This document shows, one piece after another, positions 26,493 to 34,880 of a stretch of DNA of 41,118 nucleotides. A program made the position numbers and the translations under genes. How positions within the stretch are numbered: the stretch's first letter is position 1; each line of letters starts with the position of its first letter. Below the pieces are notes generated by a model. The model was not told the DNA's origin, ran no database searches, and saw nothing but the letters and a program-made list of their open reading frames with translations. This stretch comes from an uncultured Pelagibacteraceae bacterium (GTDB lineage: Bacteria > Pseudomonadota > Alphaproteobacteria > Pelagibacterales > Pelagibacteraceae): positions 1 through 41,118 of the forward strand of contig CACNRG010000009.1 in assembly GCA_902622805.1 (NCBI GenBank), read 5' to 3'.

Positions 26493-27548
26493 ATGTATTA
26501 TAAGAAACACTTATATATTTTTTTTTTAATTCTAGCTTTAAGTTTATCTTTTTTTTCCACAAGTAAAGCAAAAGAATTTTTTATCGATCAAATAAAAATT
26601 CAAGAAAAACTTGAAAATAATTTTAATAAAGAGAAACTGATTAATAAAGGATTTATCAAGGCCTTTGAAGAATTAATGTTTAAATTAGTGCAATCTAAAA
26701 ATTTGATAAAAACACAAAATATCAAGTTAAATGAAATAAAAAGTATGGTTGAAACTTTTACAATTAAAGAGGAAAAATTTATAAATAAAACATACAATTT
26801 GAATATAGGAGTTTCGTTTAATAAAAAAAAAGTTTTTGACTACCTTGATCGTAAAAACATTTTTCCAACAGAAATAAAAGAAGAAAAATTTTTATTTATT
26901 CCAATATTTCTTGATCAGGCAAATAATGATATTTTAGTTTTTTCCAATAATCCAATTTATGACAGATGGAAATTAAAGAATGGTAAAAATTATTTGATTA
27001 AATATGTTTTACCAACGGAAGATTTAGAAGATTTAAACCTTATTAGAAAAAATTATTCAGATATAGAAAATTATAATTTTGAAAAAATTATCGAGAAATA
27101 TTTTTTAGATAACTCAATAGTTAGTATATTCTTTAAAAATGCAAAAGAAATTAAAGTCTTATCAAAAATAACGATAAAGAATGAAAAAGTTATTAAAAGT
27201 ACATCATTTGATGATATCAATTTTAAAAATATAGATGAAGTTGATAAATTGATTGGAGAATTGAAAGTTATTTATGAGGATTTTTGGAAAGAAAATAATT
27301 TAATTAATACATCTATAAAACTTCCTATTTTTATTCAGGTTGACAATAAAGATTATGATTTATCGTTAAAATTTGAAAAAACATTAAATAAAGTAGATCT
27401 TATAAGTAGTTTTTCTATTAATAGTTTTAATAAAGATTTTATATTTTATGAGCTGATATTTAATGGAACACCAAATAATTTTATAAATATAATGGAAGAG
27501 CAAAATTTTAATTTTGACACTCAAAATAGAATCTGGGTCTTAAGATGA
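26493..27548 (+). CDS. DUF2066 domain protein, probably periplasmic
   Basis: A 351-residue protein with a signal peptide (about 1-27, ending in SFFSTSKAK) and no later membrane helix. The mature N-terminus matches the DUF2066 pattern: a strand, then EKLINKGFIKAFEELMFKLVQSKNL, and later NLNIGVSFNKKKVFDYLDRKNIFPTEIKEEKFLFIPIFLD. The function of DUF2066 proteins is not known. Its place directly before the hda-like gene (4-bp ATGA overlap) and divergent from purM-purN fits alphaproteobacterial synteny, which supports the assignment. The family call is by resemblance and not certain. Confidence 0.7.
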   Translation: MYYKKHLYIFFLILALSLSFFSTSKAKEFFIDQIKIQEKLENNFNKEKLINKGFIKAFEELMFKLVQSKNLIKTQNIKLNEIKSMVETFTIKEEKFINKTYNLNIGVSFNKKKVFDYLDRKNIFPTEIKEEKFLFIPIFLDQANNDILVFSNNPIYDRWKLKNGKNYLIKYVLPTEDLEDLNLIRKNYSDIENYNFEKIIEKYFLDNSIVSIFFKNAKEIKVLSKITIKNEKVIKSTSFDDINFKNIDEVDKLIGELKVIYEDFWKENNLINTSIKLPIFIQVDNKDYDLSLKFEKTLNKVDLISSFSINSFNKDFIFYELIFNGTPNNFINIMEEQNFNFDTQNRIWVLR

Positions 27549-28207
27549 CTGATTTAAATCAATTAATTATAAAATTTGATCATGAAAAAAATTTTAAAGA
27601 TGATGATTTCTATGTATCTAAAAGTAACAAGAATATTTTTAATCTATTAAATAATTGGCCAAAATGGGAAAAAAATTTTCTAAATGTTGTTGGAGATAAA
27701 TATTCAGGAAAAACTCATCTTATAAATATTTTTATTAAAAAATTTAAAGGTATTAAATTTAATGCAAAATCCTTATCTGATGAGGACTTAGCTAAAGTAA
27801 AAGTTTATGAAAATATAATATTAGAAAACTTAAATGAAAAAATTAATGAAAAATTAATCTATAGTTTATTTAATATTATTGACATTGATAATAAGTTTAT
27901 AATTGTCACTTCTGACAAACCAATTGTGGATATTAATTTTTCATTAATTGATTTAAGATCTAGAACAAAAAATTTTATAATTCAAAAAATTGAAAAACCT
28001 GATGATGATTTAATGTTTGCTTTAATCCTAAAAAATTTATCAGATCGTCAAATTTCAATTGATAAAAAACTAATAAATTTTATAATTAAAAGGATTGATA
28101 GATCGTATAGCAATATATTTAATTTCATATATAAGATTGACGAACTGAGTTTAAAAATGAGTAAACCAATTGATTTTAAGATGATTAAAGAAGTTTTAGG
28201 AGAATAA
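27545..28207 (+). CDS. hdaA: Hda/HdaA-like DnaA-family regulator
   Basis: A 220-residue protein corresponding to the AAA+ part of DnaA without the DNA-binding domain. The N-terminal LNQLIIKFD fits the beta-clamp-binding motif QLxLxF. The P-loop GDKYSGKTHL (51-60) aligns with DnaA GxxGxGKTHL, and DLRSRT matches the sensor/arginine-finger region. Hda proteins bind the sliding clamp and trigger ATP hydrolysis by DnaA to stop re-initiation. The Walker B region (YENIILENLNE) is degenerate, with Asn where Asp is expected. It lies between the DUF2066 gene and aspS; the last codons (AGGAG at 28198-28202) serve as ribosome-binding site for aspS. Confidence 0.82.
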   Translation: MTDLNQLIIKFDHEKNFKDDDFYVSKSNKNIFNLLNNWPKWEKNFLNVVGDKYSGKTHLINIFIKKFKGIKFNAKSLSDEDLAKVKVYENIILENLNEKINEKLIYSLFNIIDIDNKFIIVTSDKPIVDINFSLIDLRSRTKNFIIQKIEKPDDDLMFALILKNLSDRQISIDKKLINFIIKRIDRSYSNIFNFIYKIDELSLKMSKPIDFKMIKEVLGE

Positions 28208-29995
28208 TTGAGTAATAAATACCGCACACATAACTGTAGTGAATTACGTAAAGAGCATATTAACAGCAATGTTGTACTTTCAGGTTGGATAAATAAAAAA
28301 AGAGATCATGGGAACTTGCTTTTTATAGACTTAAGAGACAATTATGGAATTACTCAATGTATAATTGATAAAGAAAATTCGAATTTTAGCAAATTAGAAA
28401 AAATTCAACTAGAAACCGTAGTAAGTTTCGAGGGCCTAGTTGTTAATAGATCAAAAGAGACAATTAATAAAGAAATTAAGACTGGTGAGATTGAGGTTAT
28501 TATAAAAAGTTTTAAAATCCTTGGCGCTTGTAGAGAGTTGCCATTACCTGTTTTTAGTGATCAAGAATACGCTGAGGATATTAGATTAAAATATAGGTTT
28601 CTTGATTTACGAAGAAAAAAAATTCATGAGAATATTATTTTAAGATCGAAAGTTATTTCATTTATAAGAAATGAGATGAAAAAGTTGGGTTTTTTAGAAT
28701 TCCAAACTCCCATTTTGACTTCATCAAGTCCAGAGGGTGCAAGAGACTTTCTAGTTCCAAGTAGGTTAAACCCTGGAAAATTTTATGCTTTACCACAAGC
28801 CCCTCAGCAATTTAAACAACTAATCATGGTTTCAGGATTTGATAAGTATTTTCAAATTGCTCCTTGTTTTAGAGATGAAGATGCCAGAGCAGATAGAAGC
28901 CCAGGAGAATTTTATCAATTAGATTTAGAGATGTCATTTGTTGAGCAAGAAGATGTGTTTGATGTTGTAGAAAAGCTTATGGTTAATACTTTTAAAGAAT
29001 TCTCAGACAAAAAATTACTCTTCGATAAATTTCCAAGAATTACTTATAAGGAAGCGATGTTAAAATATGGGTCTGATAAACCTGATCTCAGAAACCCCTT
29101 AATAATAAATGATATCACTGAAACTTTTTTGAGAGATGATGTAAAATTTGAAATTTTTAAGAAACTTGTAAACTCAGGATCCATTGTTAGATGTATCGTA
29201 ACTAAAAATACTAAAGAAAAACCAAGAAGTTTTTTTGATAACATCGATAAATGGGCTAAAGAACAGGGAGCATCAGGACTTGCATATTTTACACTTGAAA
29301 AAGATAAGGTGATCTCTGCAAAAGGACCAGTTGGTAAATTTTTTTCAACTGAGTCTCTAGAGGAAATTATGAAGTTAACGGGTGCAGAAATTGGTGATAG
29401 TATATTTTTAGCCTGCTCAAAACAAAAAGAAATTGAAAAAATCACTTCTCAGGCAAGAGATAAAATTGCAAAAGACCTTGATTTGATTGATGATGAAGTC
29501 TTCGCTTTTTGTTGGGTTGTTGATTATCCGATGTTCGAAAAAGATGAGGTAACAAATAAAATTAAATTTAGTCATAATCCTTTTTCAATGCCGCAAGGTG
29601 AAATTGATAAATTAAATTTTGATAACCCACTAAATATATTGGCTTATCAATATGATATAGTTTGTAATGGTATAGAGTTATCTTCTGGAGCTATAAGAAA
29701 TCATATACCTGACTTAATGTATAAACTTTTTTCTATCGCGGGATATGAAAAAAAAATTGTTGATGAAAAATTTAGCGGTATGATTAACGCACTTAGTTAT
29801 GGTGCTCCCCCACATGGTGGTATTGCCCCTGGAATTGATAGAATAGTTATGTTACTTGCTAATGAAAAAAATATTAGAGAAGTAACAATGTTTCCAATGA
29901 ATCAAAATGCTCAGGATCTTATGATGAATGCACCATCAGATATTAGTGAAAATCAATTAAAAGAACTCAGTATTAGCTTGAAGTCTAAAAAATAG
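28208..29995 (+). CDS. aspS: Aspartyl-tRNA synthetase
   Basis: A 595-residue class II synthetase of bacterial type. It starts with TTG immediately after the hda stop codon. Domains are the OB-fold anticodon-binding region (1-105, with GWINKKRDHGNLLFIDLRD), the class II core with motif 2 (FRDEDARADRSPGEFYQLDLEMSF), the bacterial GAD insert (about 290-410) and motif 3 (GAPPHGGIAPGIDRIVMLL). The RDHG sequence keeps the His found in non-discriminating AspRS such as that of Pseudomonas, suggesting it may also charge tRNA-Asn for GatCAB amidation; this is inference. Its stop codon directly abuts the stop of the next, opposite gene. Confidence 0.97.
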   Translation: MSNKYRTHNCSELRKEHINSNVVLSGWINKKRDHGNLLFIDLRDNYGITQCIIDKENSNFSKLEKIQLETVVSFEGLVVNRSKETINKEIKTGEIEVIIKSFKILGACRELPLPVFSDQEYAEDIRLKYRFLDLRRKKIHENIILRSKVISFIRNEMKKLGFLEFQTPILTSSSPEGARDFLVPSRLNPGKFYALPQAPQQFKQLIMVSGFDKYFQIAPCFRDEDARADRSPGEFYQLDLEMSFVEQEDVFDVVEKLMVNTFKEFSDKKLLFDKFPRITYKEAMLKYGSDKPDLRNPLIINDITETFLRDDVKFEIFKKLVNSGSIVRCIVTKNTKEKPRSFFDNIDKWAKEQGASGLAYFTLEKDKVISAKGPVGKFFSTESLEEIMKLTGAEIGDSIFLACSKQKEIEKITSQARDKIAKDLDLIDDEVFAFCWVVDYPMFEKDEVTNKIKFSHNPFSMPQGEIDKLNFDNPLNILAYQYDIVCNGIELSSGAIRNHIPDLMYKLFSIAGYEKKIVDEKFSGMINALSYGAPPHGGIAPGIDRIVMLLANEKNIREVTMFPMNQNAQDLMMNAPSDISENQLKELSISLKSKK

Positions 29996-30817
29996 TTATT
30001 TTTTCCCTTTTAAACTAATTTTAACATCAGATAAATCCACAAGGTTTTTTTTATAATTGTTTCTTACAAAACCTTTACTTGTTATGTCTTTAACAATCTT
30101 TAGTAACTGATTCTGATCTTCAGAATTTTGATCATCTGAGTTAGCTGTTTCAGATCCGCCTATTGAAGGAGTATGAGCCAAATCTTCTCTATTTTGGTAT
30201 GAAATAGCTAATTCTCTAAAAATATAATCTAATATTGAAGTTGCGCTCAATATTCTATCGTTACCATGGACTTTACCAGATGGTTCAAATTTTGTACCAA
30301 TAAAAGCACTGATATATTCATCTAACGGAACTCCGTACTGCAAACCTAATGATACCGCTATAGCAAAATTATTCATTAATGCCTTTACTAATTCTCCTTC
30401 TTTACTGGTATCAATAAAAATTTCTCCAATTTTACCGTCTTCATATTCTCCAGTATGAAGATAGACCTTATGGTCTCCAATTGTTGCTTTTTGAATGTAG
30501 CCTTTTCGTCTATCAGGCATACCAAATCTTTTTCCAGATTTTTCAGACTTATTTAAAACTTGATTAACTGATTTTTCAATATTTTGTTTTTCAACTTCTT
30601 GATTTGAGGGGACTAAATCAATTTTTTTATCAATAATCTTATTATTATTAGGATCTAAATTTTTTGTTTTTCTATTATCAAGTTTTACATCTAAAACTTC
30701 AAACTTTCCATCATCTCTTTTCTCAAGATTTTTAAGCTCCGTCTCATTTATTTCATCAAGATAATGATTAACCTTAAATGTACATGTGTAGTAAGTTTCA
30801 ACTAAGTATTTTGCCAT
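29996..30817 (-). CDS. Stand-alone homologue of the C-terminal part of B12-dependent ribonucleotide reductase (TSCPD-type)
   Basis: A 273-residue protein. Residues 99-216 closely resemble the C-terminal region of NrdJ, the adenosylcobalamin-dependent ribonucleotide reductase: [73 protein letters not shown] and [14 protein letters not shown]. The catalytic barrel is absent, and so is the Cys-rich zinc tail that ends NrdJ. A distinct N-terminal part (1-50) starts [16 protein letters not shown], followed by a Lys/Asn linker. It could be a split NrdJb-like subunit or an independent regulator; the window shows no nrdJ. Existence as a gene is secure; its role is unknown. Confidence 0.85.
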   Translation of the reverse strand: MAKYLVETYYTCTFKVNHYLDEINETELKNLEKRDDGKFEVLDVKLDNRKTKNLDPNNNKIIDKKIDLVPSNQEVEKQNIEKSVNQVLNKSEKSGKRFGMPDRRKGYIQKATIGDHKVYLHTGEYEDGKIGEIFIDTSKEGELVKALMNNFAIAVSLGLQYGVPLDEYISAFIGTKFEPSGKVHGNDRILSATSILDYIFRELAISYQNREDLAHTPSIGGSETANSDDQNSEDQNQLLKIVKDITSKGFVRNNYKKNLVDLSDVKISLKGKK

Positions 30818-30863
30818 TTTACCCCAAATTTTTTAAATTTATTTTGATTAAAGAATCAATTTA

Positions 30864-30891
30864 TTTATATACAAAACCAAATTTTAGTCTA
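30864..30891 (-). promoter_or_regulatory. Possible promoter of the TSCPD-type gene
   Basis: On the minus strand TAGACT (complement of 30886-30891) and TATAAA (complement of 30864-30869) are 16 nt apart, with 4 and 5 of 6 consensus matches. The leader would be about 40 nt. On the plus strand of the same 116-bp divergent gap, TATAAT at 30919-30924 stands 9 nt before the NDUFA12-type start, without a convincing -35. Confidence 0.35.
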
Positions 30892-30933
30892 ATTTTATTT
30901 ATACAATTAATAATTGAATATAATGTAAAAAGT

Positions 30934-31299
30934 ATGTTGACATTTTTTAAAAAAATTTTCACCTGGTGGAATAAAGATACCTTTGGAACAAGATTAAAAA
31001 CGATCTTATTTGGAAAATATGTTGGATCAGACTCTTTTGGAAATAAATATTACGAGAGTAAAAGTGGTAAAAGGTGGGTAATTTACTCAGGTGAGATTGA
31101 TGCATCAAAAATACCTGTTGAGTGGTATTCTTGGATGCACTTTACACCAAACAGAATTGAAAAAAAACATACGCTAGATAAACATGATTGGCAAAAGCCG
31201 CACCAATCTAATCCAACTGGTACTGAAAACGCATATTACCCTAATCATAATAAAGAAAATGTTATTAATAAAAAATATAAAAGTTGGAAATCTGAATAA
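30934..31299 (+). CDS. NDUFA12-family complex I accessory subunit
   Basis: A 121-residue protein of the NDUFA12/B17.2 family, an accessory subunit of NADH:ubiquinone oxidoreductase shared by alphaproteobacteria and mitochondria. Key segments are FGKYVGSDSFGNKYYESKSGKRWVIYSGEIDASKIPVEWYSWMH and the Pro/Asn-rich C-terminal part (HQSNPTGTENAYYP). The start at ATG 30934 (MLTFFKKIFTWWNKDTFGTRL) matches the family's N-terminus; the longer upstream frame is not supported. The following DUF2155 gene overlaps it by about 41 bp. The pairing with a DUF2155 gene recurs in alphaproteobacteria, which supports both calls. Confidence 0.93.
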   Translation: MLTFFKKIFTWWNKDTFGTRLKTILFGKYVGSDSFGNKYYESKSGKRWVIYSGEIDASKIPVEWYSWMHFTPNRIEKKHTLDKHDWQKPHQSNPTGTENAYYPNHNKENVINKKYKSWKSE

Positions 31300-31666
31300 A
31301 ATTTTAATTTACATTATTATCTATACTTTTTTTACTCAAATATCTTTTTCACAATCTACGGATAATTTTATTGGTAATAAAACTGATATAAAAATTTTAG
31401 ATAAAATTAGTTCGAAAAATGAGTTGGTCAATTTAAAAAATGGTGAAGAAACTGTTTATAAAGATTTAGCTATTCGAGTTATGAAATGTACAAATTCAGA
31501 ATTAGATGACAATCCTGAGATAAAAGCTTACATACAAGTTCGAGATTTAACAAAAACTGATAATGACAAAGTTTTTGTTTTTAATGGATGGATGTTTTCA
31601 TCAAGTCCATCTATAGCACCTTTCGATCATCCTGTTTATGATATTTGGTTAGTAGACTGTTATTAA
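31259..31666 (+). CDS. DUF2155 domain protein, exported
   Basis: A protein of about 135 residues from the ATG at 31259; that start places a signal-like hydrophobic stretch (ILIYIIIYTFFTQISFSQS) near residues 15-33. The C-terminal core contains GEETVYKDLAIRVMKCTNS and FNGWMFSSSPSIAPFDHPVYDIWLVDCY, the DUF2155 signature, with two Cys that could pair. Function is unknown; it is probably periplasmic. The start lies within the end of the NDUFA12-type gene. The 3' end overlaps accC on the other strand by 4 bp. Confidence 0.82.
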   Translation: MLLIKNIKVGNLNKILIYIIIYTFFTQISFSQSTDNFIGNKTDIKILDKISSKNELVNLKNGEETVYKDLAIRVMKCTNSELDDNPEIKAYIQVRDLTKTDNDKVFVFNGWMFSSSPSIAPFDHPVYDIWLVDCY

Positions 31667-33000
31667 ATTATTTTTTCATTATCAAGCCAACCAACATTGA
31701 AATCGGATTCAATAAATTTTTTGTGGTTCAATAATTTCTTATGTAATGGAATTGTAGTAATTATTCCCTCGATAACAAACTCCTCAAGAGACCTATTCAT
31801 TCTTTGTATGGCTTCTTTTCTATTTCTGCCATGACATATCAATTTACACACCATACTGTCATAATATGGTGTTACTTTATATCCTTGGAATATTGCTCCA
31901 TCTACCCTAGTTCTAAAACCGGATGGTTGATGACACATTTCTATAATCCCAGGAGAAGGTTGAAAGTTTTTACTAGCATCCTCAGCGTTAATTCTACATT
32001 CTATTGCATGACCTCTTGGCACTATGTCACTTTGTTTAAGTCCAGTTTCTCCTGAAAAAGCAATCCAAATTTGCTCCTTGATAATATCAATTCCAGTAAC
32101 CATCTCTGTAACTGGATGTTCTACTTGCACTCTAGTATTCATTTCTAAAAAATAAAATTTTCCATCTTCATAAATAAATTCCACTGTACCAGCACCTTCA
32201 TAGCCAATTTTGCTAACCATTTTTACAGTTCTTTCAAAAAGATCTTTTCGAATTTCATCATTTAAGACTGGACTTGGTGTTTCTTCTATTAGTTTTTGAT
32301 GTCTTCTTTGAACAGAGCAATCTCTTTCATGCAGATGAACAACATTATTTTTTCCAGCTAGGATTTGAACTTCAATATGTCTTGGGTTTTGGAAAAATTT
32401 TTCTAGATAAATCTCATCATTTCCAAAATATTTTTTTGCCTCAGATTTTGCAGTGGAAAATAATGTCTCAAACTCTTCCTCTTTATAAACAATTTTCATT
32501 CCCTTACCACCACCCCCGGCAGATGCTTTGATTAAAACTGGAAAACCAATTTTCTTGCAAAGTTCCTTCGCCTCATTAATATCTTTAATCCCACCCTCAG
32601 ATCCTTCAATGACTGGTAAACCATTTTCTTTAGCAATTTTTTTGGCTTGAATTTTATCTCCCATCATTTCTATTAACTTTGAAGAGGCACCAATAAATTT
32701 AATATTGTTTTCTTCCAAAACTTTGGCAAATTTTGCATTTTCAGATAAAAAACCATATCCTGGATGAACTGCTTCAGCATTTGTTATTTCGATCGCTGAC
32801 AAAAGTGCTGGAATATTCAAATAACTATTTACTGGTTGATGAGGGCCAATACAAACACTTTCATCTGCAAGTCTGACATGCATACTATCTCTATCTACAT
32901 CAGAGTGAACAGCAACCGTTGAAATTCCCCATTCTTTACAGGCTCTGATTATTCTTACTGCAATTTCTCCACGGTTTGCAATTAAGATTTTTTTAAACAT
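31663..33000 (-). CDS. accC: Biotin carboxylase subunit of acetyl-CoA carboxylase
   Basis: A 445-residue ATP-grasp enzyme that carboxylates biotin on AccB using ATP and bicarbonate, the first half-reaction of malonyl-CoA synthesis. It starts MFKKILIANRGEIAVRIIRACKEWGI. The glycine-rich ATP lid is KASAGGGGKGMK, followed by HIEVQILAGKNNVVHLHERDCSVQRRHQKLIEETPSP and FLEMNTRVQVEHPVTEMVTGIDI. Length is typical. It shares a 1-bp TAATG junction with accB. Confidence 0.98.
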   Translation of the reverse strand: MFKKILIANRGEIAVRIIRACKEWGISTVAVHSDVDRDSMHVRLADESVCIGPHQPVNSYLNIPALLSAIEITNAEAVHPGYGFLSENAKFAKVLEENNIKFIGASSKLIEMMGDKIQAKKIAKENGLPVIEGSEGGIKDINEAKELCKKIGFPVLIKASAGGGGKGMKIVYKEEEFETLFSTAKSEAKKYFGNDEIYLEKFFQNPRHIEVQILAGKNNVVHLHERDCSVQRRHQKLIEETPSPVLNDEIRKDLFERTVKMVSKIGYEGAGTVEFIYEDGKFYFLEMNTRVQVEHPVTEMVTGIDIIKEQIWIAFSGETGLKQSDIVPRGHAIECRINAEDASKNFQPSPGIIEMCHQPSGFRTRVDGAIFQGYKVTPYYDSMVCKLICHGRNRKEAIQRMNRSLEEFVIEGIITTIPLHKKLLNHKKFIESDFNVGWLDNEKII

Positions 33001-33434
33001 TACTCTAGAATGATTAAATTTTGCCCAAACTCAACAGCTTGACCATCATCTACACAAATTTCTTTAACAATACCGTCTGCCGTAGAGGGCACATGGTTCA
33101 TTGTTTTCATTGCCTCAACAATCATAATGGTATCACCTTTTTTAATTTTTTTACCGACCTCTACAAATTTTTTAGCACCAGGTTCAGGTGCATGGTAAGC
33201 TGTGCCTATAATTGGAGATGTAACTGCAGTTCCTGAAATTTTTTTTGATATTGTCTCTGGAGTTAGTTGTTTGGGAGAAGTTAATGTAGATGTATTCTGA
33301 TTTTGATTAGAAGAAGGTATGCTCGATTTTGATACTTTTATTTTAGTGTCTTTTTCTGTATATTCTATTTCAGTAAGATTAAACTCTTTTAAATAATCAG
33401 TTAACTCTTTAATAATCTTTTTATCAATTTTCAT
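33000..33434 (-). CDS. accB: Biotin carboxyl carrier protein of acetyl-CoA carboxylase
   Basis: A 144-residue BCCP. The N-terminal part (1-35) is helical and charged, followed by a Ser/Thr/Gln/Asn linker (36-66) and the biotinyl domain. Lys110 in IVEAMKTMNHV is the biotin attachment site. Around residue 74, SPIIGTAYHAPEPGAKKFVEVGKKIKKGD forms the thumb and first strands. It lies between aroQ (11-bp overlap) and accC, the usual aroQ-accB-accC order. Confidence 0.97.
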   Translation of the reverse strand: MKIDKKIIKELTDYLKEFNLTEIEYTEKDTKIKVSKSSIPSSNQNQNTSTLTSPKQLTPETISKKISGTAVTSPIIGTAYHAPEPGAKKFVEVGKKIKKGDTIMIVEAMKTMNHVPSTADGIVKEICVDDGQAVEFGQNLIILE

Positions 33435-33870
33435 TTTTAAGCATCTTCTCCAAAGAAATTATGGCTAAAATATAACCATCAGCACCTAAACCGAATATTC
33501 CTCCAGAAACAACGTCACTAATTAGCGATTTATGTCTAAATTCTTCTCTTTTATATATATTTGATATGTGTAGTTCAATAATGGGTTTTTTAAAGATATC
33601 TAGAGCATCTCTGATTGAAACCGAAGTATGTGTATAGCCTGCAGCATTTATAATTATCCCATCAAAATTTTTTCTAGCTTCTTGAATTTTATTAACAATT
33701 TCACCTTCTATATTTGATTGAAAAAACTCAATATTAATTTTTAATTCAGCAGCTTTTTCAAGACATTTTTCTTTTATATCATCAAATGAAATAGATCCAT
33801 ATTGTGATTGTTCTCTTTCACCTAATAGATTAATATTAGGACCATTAATAATAATTATTTTATTATTCAT
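33424..33870 (-). CDS. aroQ: Type II 3-dehydroquinate dehydratase
   Basis: A 148-residue type II dehydroquinase of the shikimate pathway. I choose the start MNNKIIIINGPNINLLGERE at 33870; the open frame continues 15 hydrophobic codons upstream to 33915, but this extension overlaps thiS and does not belong to the family. Catalytic Tyr24 is in SQYGS; INAAGYTHTSVSIRDAL carries the Asn/His contact residues, and HISNIYKREEFRHKSLISDVVSGGIFGLGADGY completes the active site. It starts 16 bp from the divergent thiS. Confidence 0.96.
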   Translation of the reverse strand: MNNKIIIINGPNINLLGEREQSQYGSISFDDIKEKCLEKAAELKINIEFFQSNIEGEIVNKIQEARKNFDGIIINAAGYTHTSVSIRDALDIFKKPIIELHISNIYKREEFRHKSLISDVVSGGIFGLGADGYILAIISLEKMLKNEN

Positions 33871-33886
33871 CCACCACTTATATACG

Positions 33887-34105
33887 ATGAAAAAAATAAA
33901 AAAAATAAAAATCAAAGTTAATGGAAAAATTATAACTATTATTGATAAATTAACGTTAGCTGAATTGATAAAAGATCATAAAATACCTTTAAAGAAAGTT
34001 GCAATCGAATTAAATAAGGAAATAGTAAATAAAAAAGGAATTAATAAAATAAAATTCAAAAATAAAGATGTTGTTGAAATTGTTCATTTCATAGGAGGAG
34101 GATAA
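33887..34105 (+). CDS. thiS: Sulfur carrier protein ThiS
   Basis: A 72-residue beta-grasp protein that carries sulfur as a C-terminal thiocarboxylate for thiazole synthesis. The body is IKIKVNGKIITIIDKLTLAELI ... VAIELNKEIVNKK ... DVVEIVHFIGGG, ending in the required di-glycine. The C-terminal GGA GGA GGA codons also form the ribosome-binding site of thiG. It begins 16 bp from the divergent aroQ, and no TPP riboswitch could fit in that gap. Confidence 0.92.
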   Translation: MKKIKKIKIKVNGKIITIIDKLTLAELIKDHKIPLKKVAIELNKEIVNKKGINKIKFKNKDVVEIVHFIGGG

Positions 34106-34109
34106 TATT

Positions 34110-34880
34110 TTGAGTGATAAATTGGTAGTTGCAAAAAAAAAATTTGACTCAAGGCTTATAGTTGGCACTGGAAAATATAGAAATATGTCTGAATGTGCTA
34201 AAGCGATAAAACTCTCTGGTGCAGATATAGTTACGGTGGCTGTAAGAAGAGTAAATATATCTGATAAGAATAAACCTTTATTGATGGACTATATTGATCC
34301 AAAAAAAATTACATATTTACCAAATACTGCTGGTTGTTTTACCTCCAAGGACGCTCTTAGAACTTTGAGACTAGCAAGGGAAATTGGTGGCTGGAAACTT
34401 GTTAAACTTGAAGTTTTAGGTGATAAAAAAAATCTTTTTCCAGATATGATTGAAACTTTAAAATCTACTGAAGTTTTGTCTAAAGAAGGCTTTAAAGTAA
34501 TGGTTTATTGTAATGATGACCCATTAATGGCAAAACGTTTAGAAAATGTTGGAGCTTCAGCAATCATGCCTTTAGCTGCACCAATTGGATCCGGTTTAGG
34601 TATCATTAATAAAATAAATATTCAAATTATGAGAAATCAAACAAAATTACCTTTAATAATCGACGCTGGACTTGGTCAAGCCTCTGATGCAACTATAGCA
34701 ATGGAATTGGGATGTGATGGAGTATTAGTAAATACAGCGATAGCTAAAGCAAAAAAACCTTTCGAAATGGCCAAAGCATTTAAAAATGCAGTAATTGCAG
34801 GAAGACAATCATATCTTTCAGGAAGAATTGATAAAACTTTAATGGGGAACCCATCTTCACCCTCAAAAGGAATTATTTAG
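34110..34880 (+). CDS. thiG: Thiazole synthase
   Basis: A 256-residue TIM-barrel enzyme that builds thiazole phosphate from DXP, dehydroglycine and ThiS thiocarboxylate. It starts with TTG at 34110, 8 nt after the AGGAGG at the end of thiS. Diagnostic segments are SRLIVGTGKYRN, VRRVN, KLEVLGDKKNLFPD with the Schiff-base Lys near residue 97, MPLAAPIGSGLGI and LIIDAGLGQASDATIAMELGCDGVLVNTAIAKA. Other thiamine genes are not in the window. The end overlaps the RNase E/G gene by 8 bp in antisense. Confidence 0.97.
   Translation: MSDKLVVAKKKFDSRLIVGTGKYRNMSECAKAIKLSGADIVTVAVRRVNISDKNKPLLMDYIDPKKITYLPNTAGCFTSKDALRTLRLAREIGGWKLVKLEVLGDKKNLFPDMIETLKSTEVLSKEGFKVMVYCNDDPLMAKRLENVGASAIMPLAAPIGSGLGIINKINIQIMRNQTKLPLIIDAGLGQASDATIAMELGCDGVLVNTAIAKAKKPFEMAKAFKNAVIAGRQSYLSGRIDKTLMGNPSSPSKGII

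Noticed and set aside
29044-29445. 133-codon minus-strand open frame
   Set aside because: Antisense to the GAD insert of aspS; no start context or family resemblance.
30778-30933. Upstream extension of the NDUFA12-type gene
   Set aside because: The extension overlaps the start of the opposite TSCPD-type gene, and the family N-terminus aligns with the ATG at 30934.
33871-33886. TPP riboswitch before thiS
   Set aside because: The gap to aroQ is only 16 bp, far too short for the aptamer, and no conserved TPP elements are visible.
33871-33915. N-terminal extension of aroQ (hydrophobic, Phe/Ile-rich)
   Set aside because: It would overlap thiS, and type II dehydroquinases begin near the KIIIINGPN segment; the ATG at 33870 fits.
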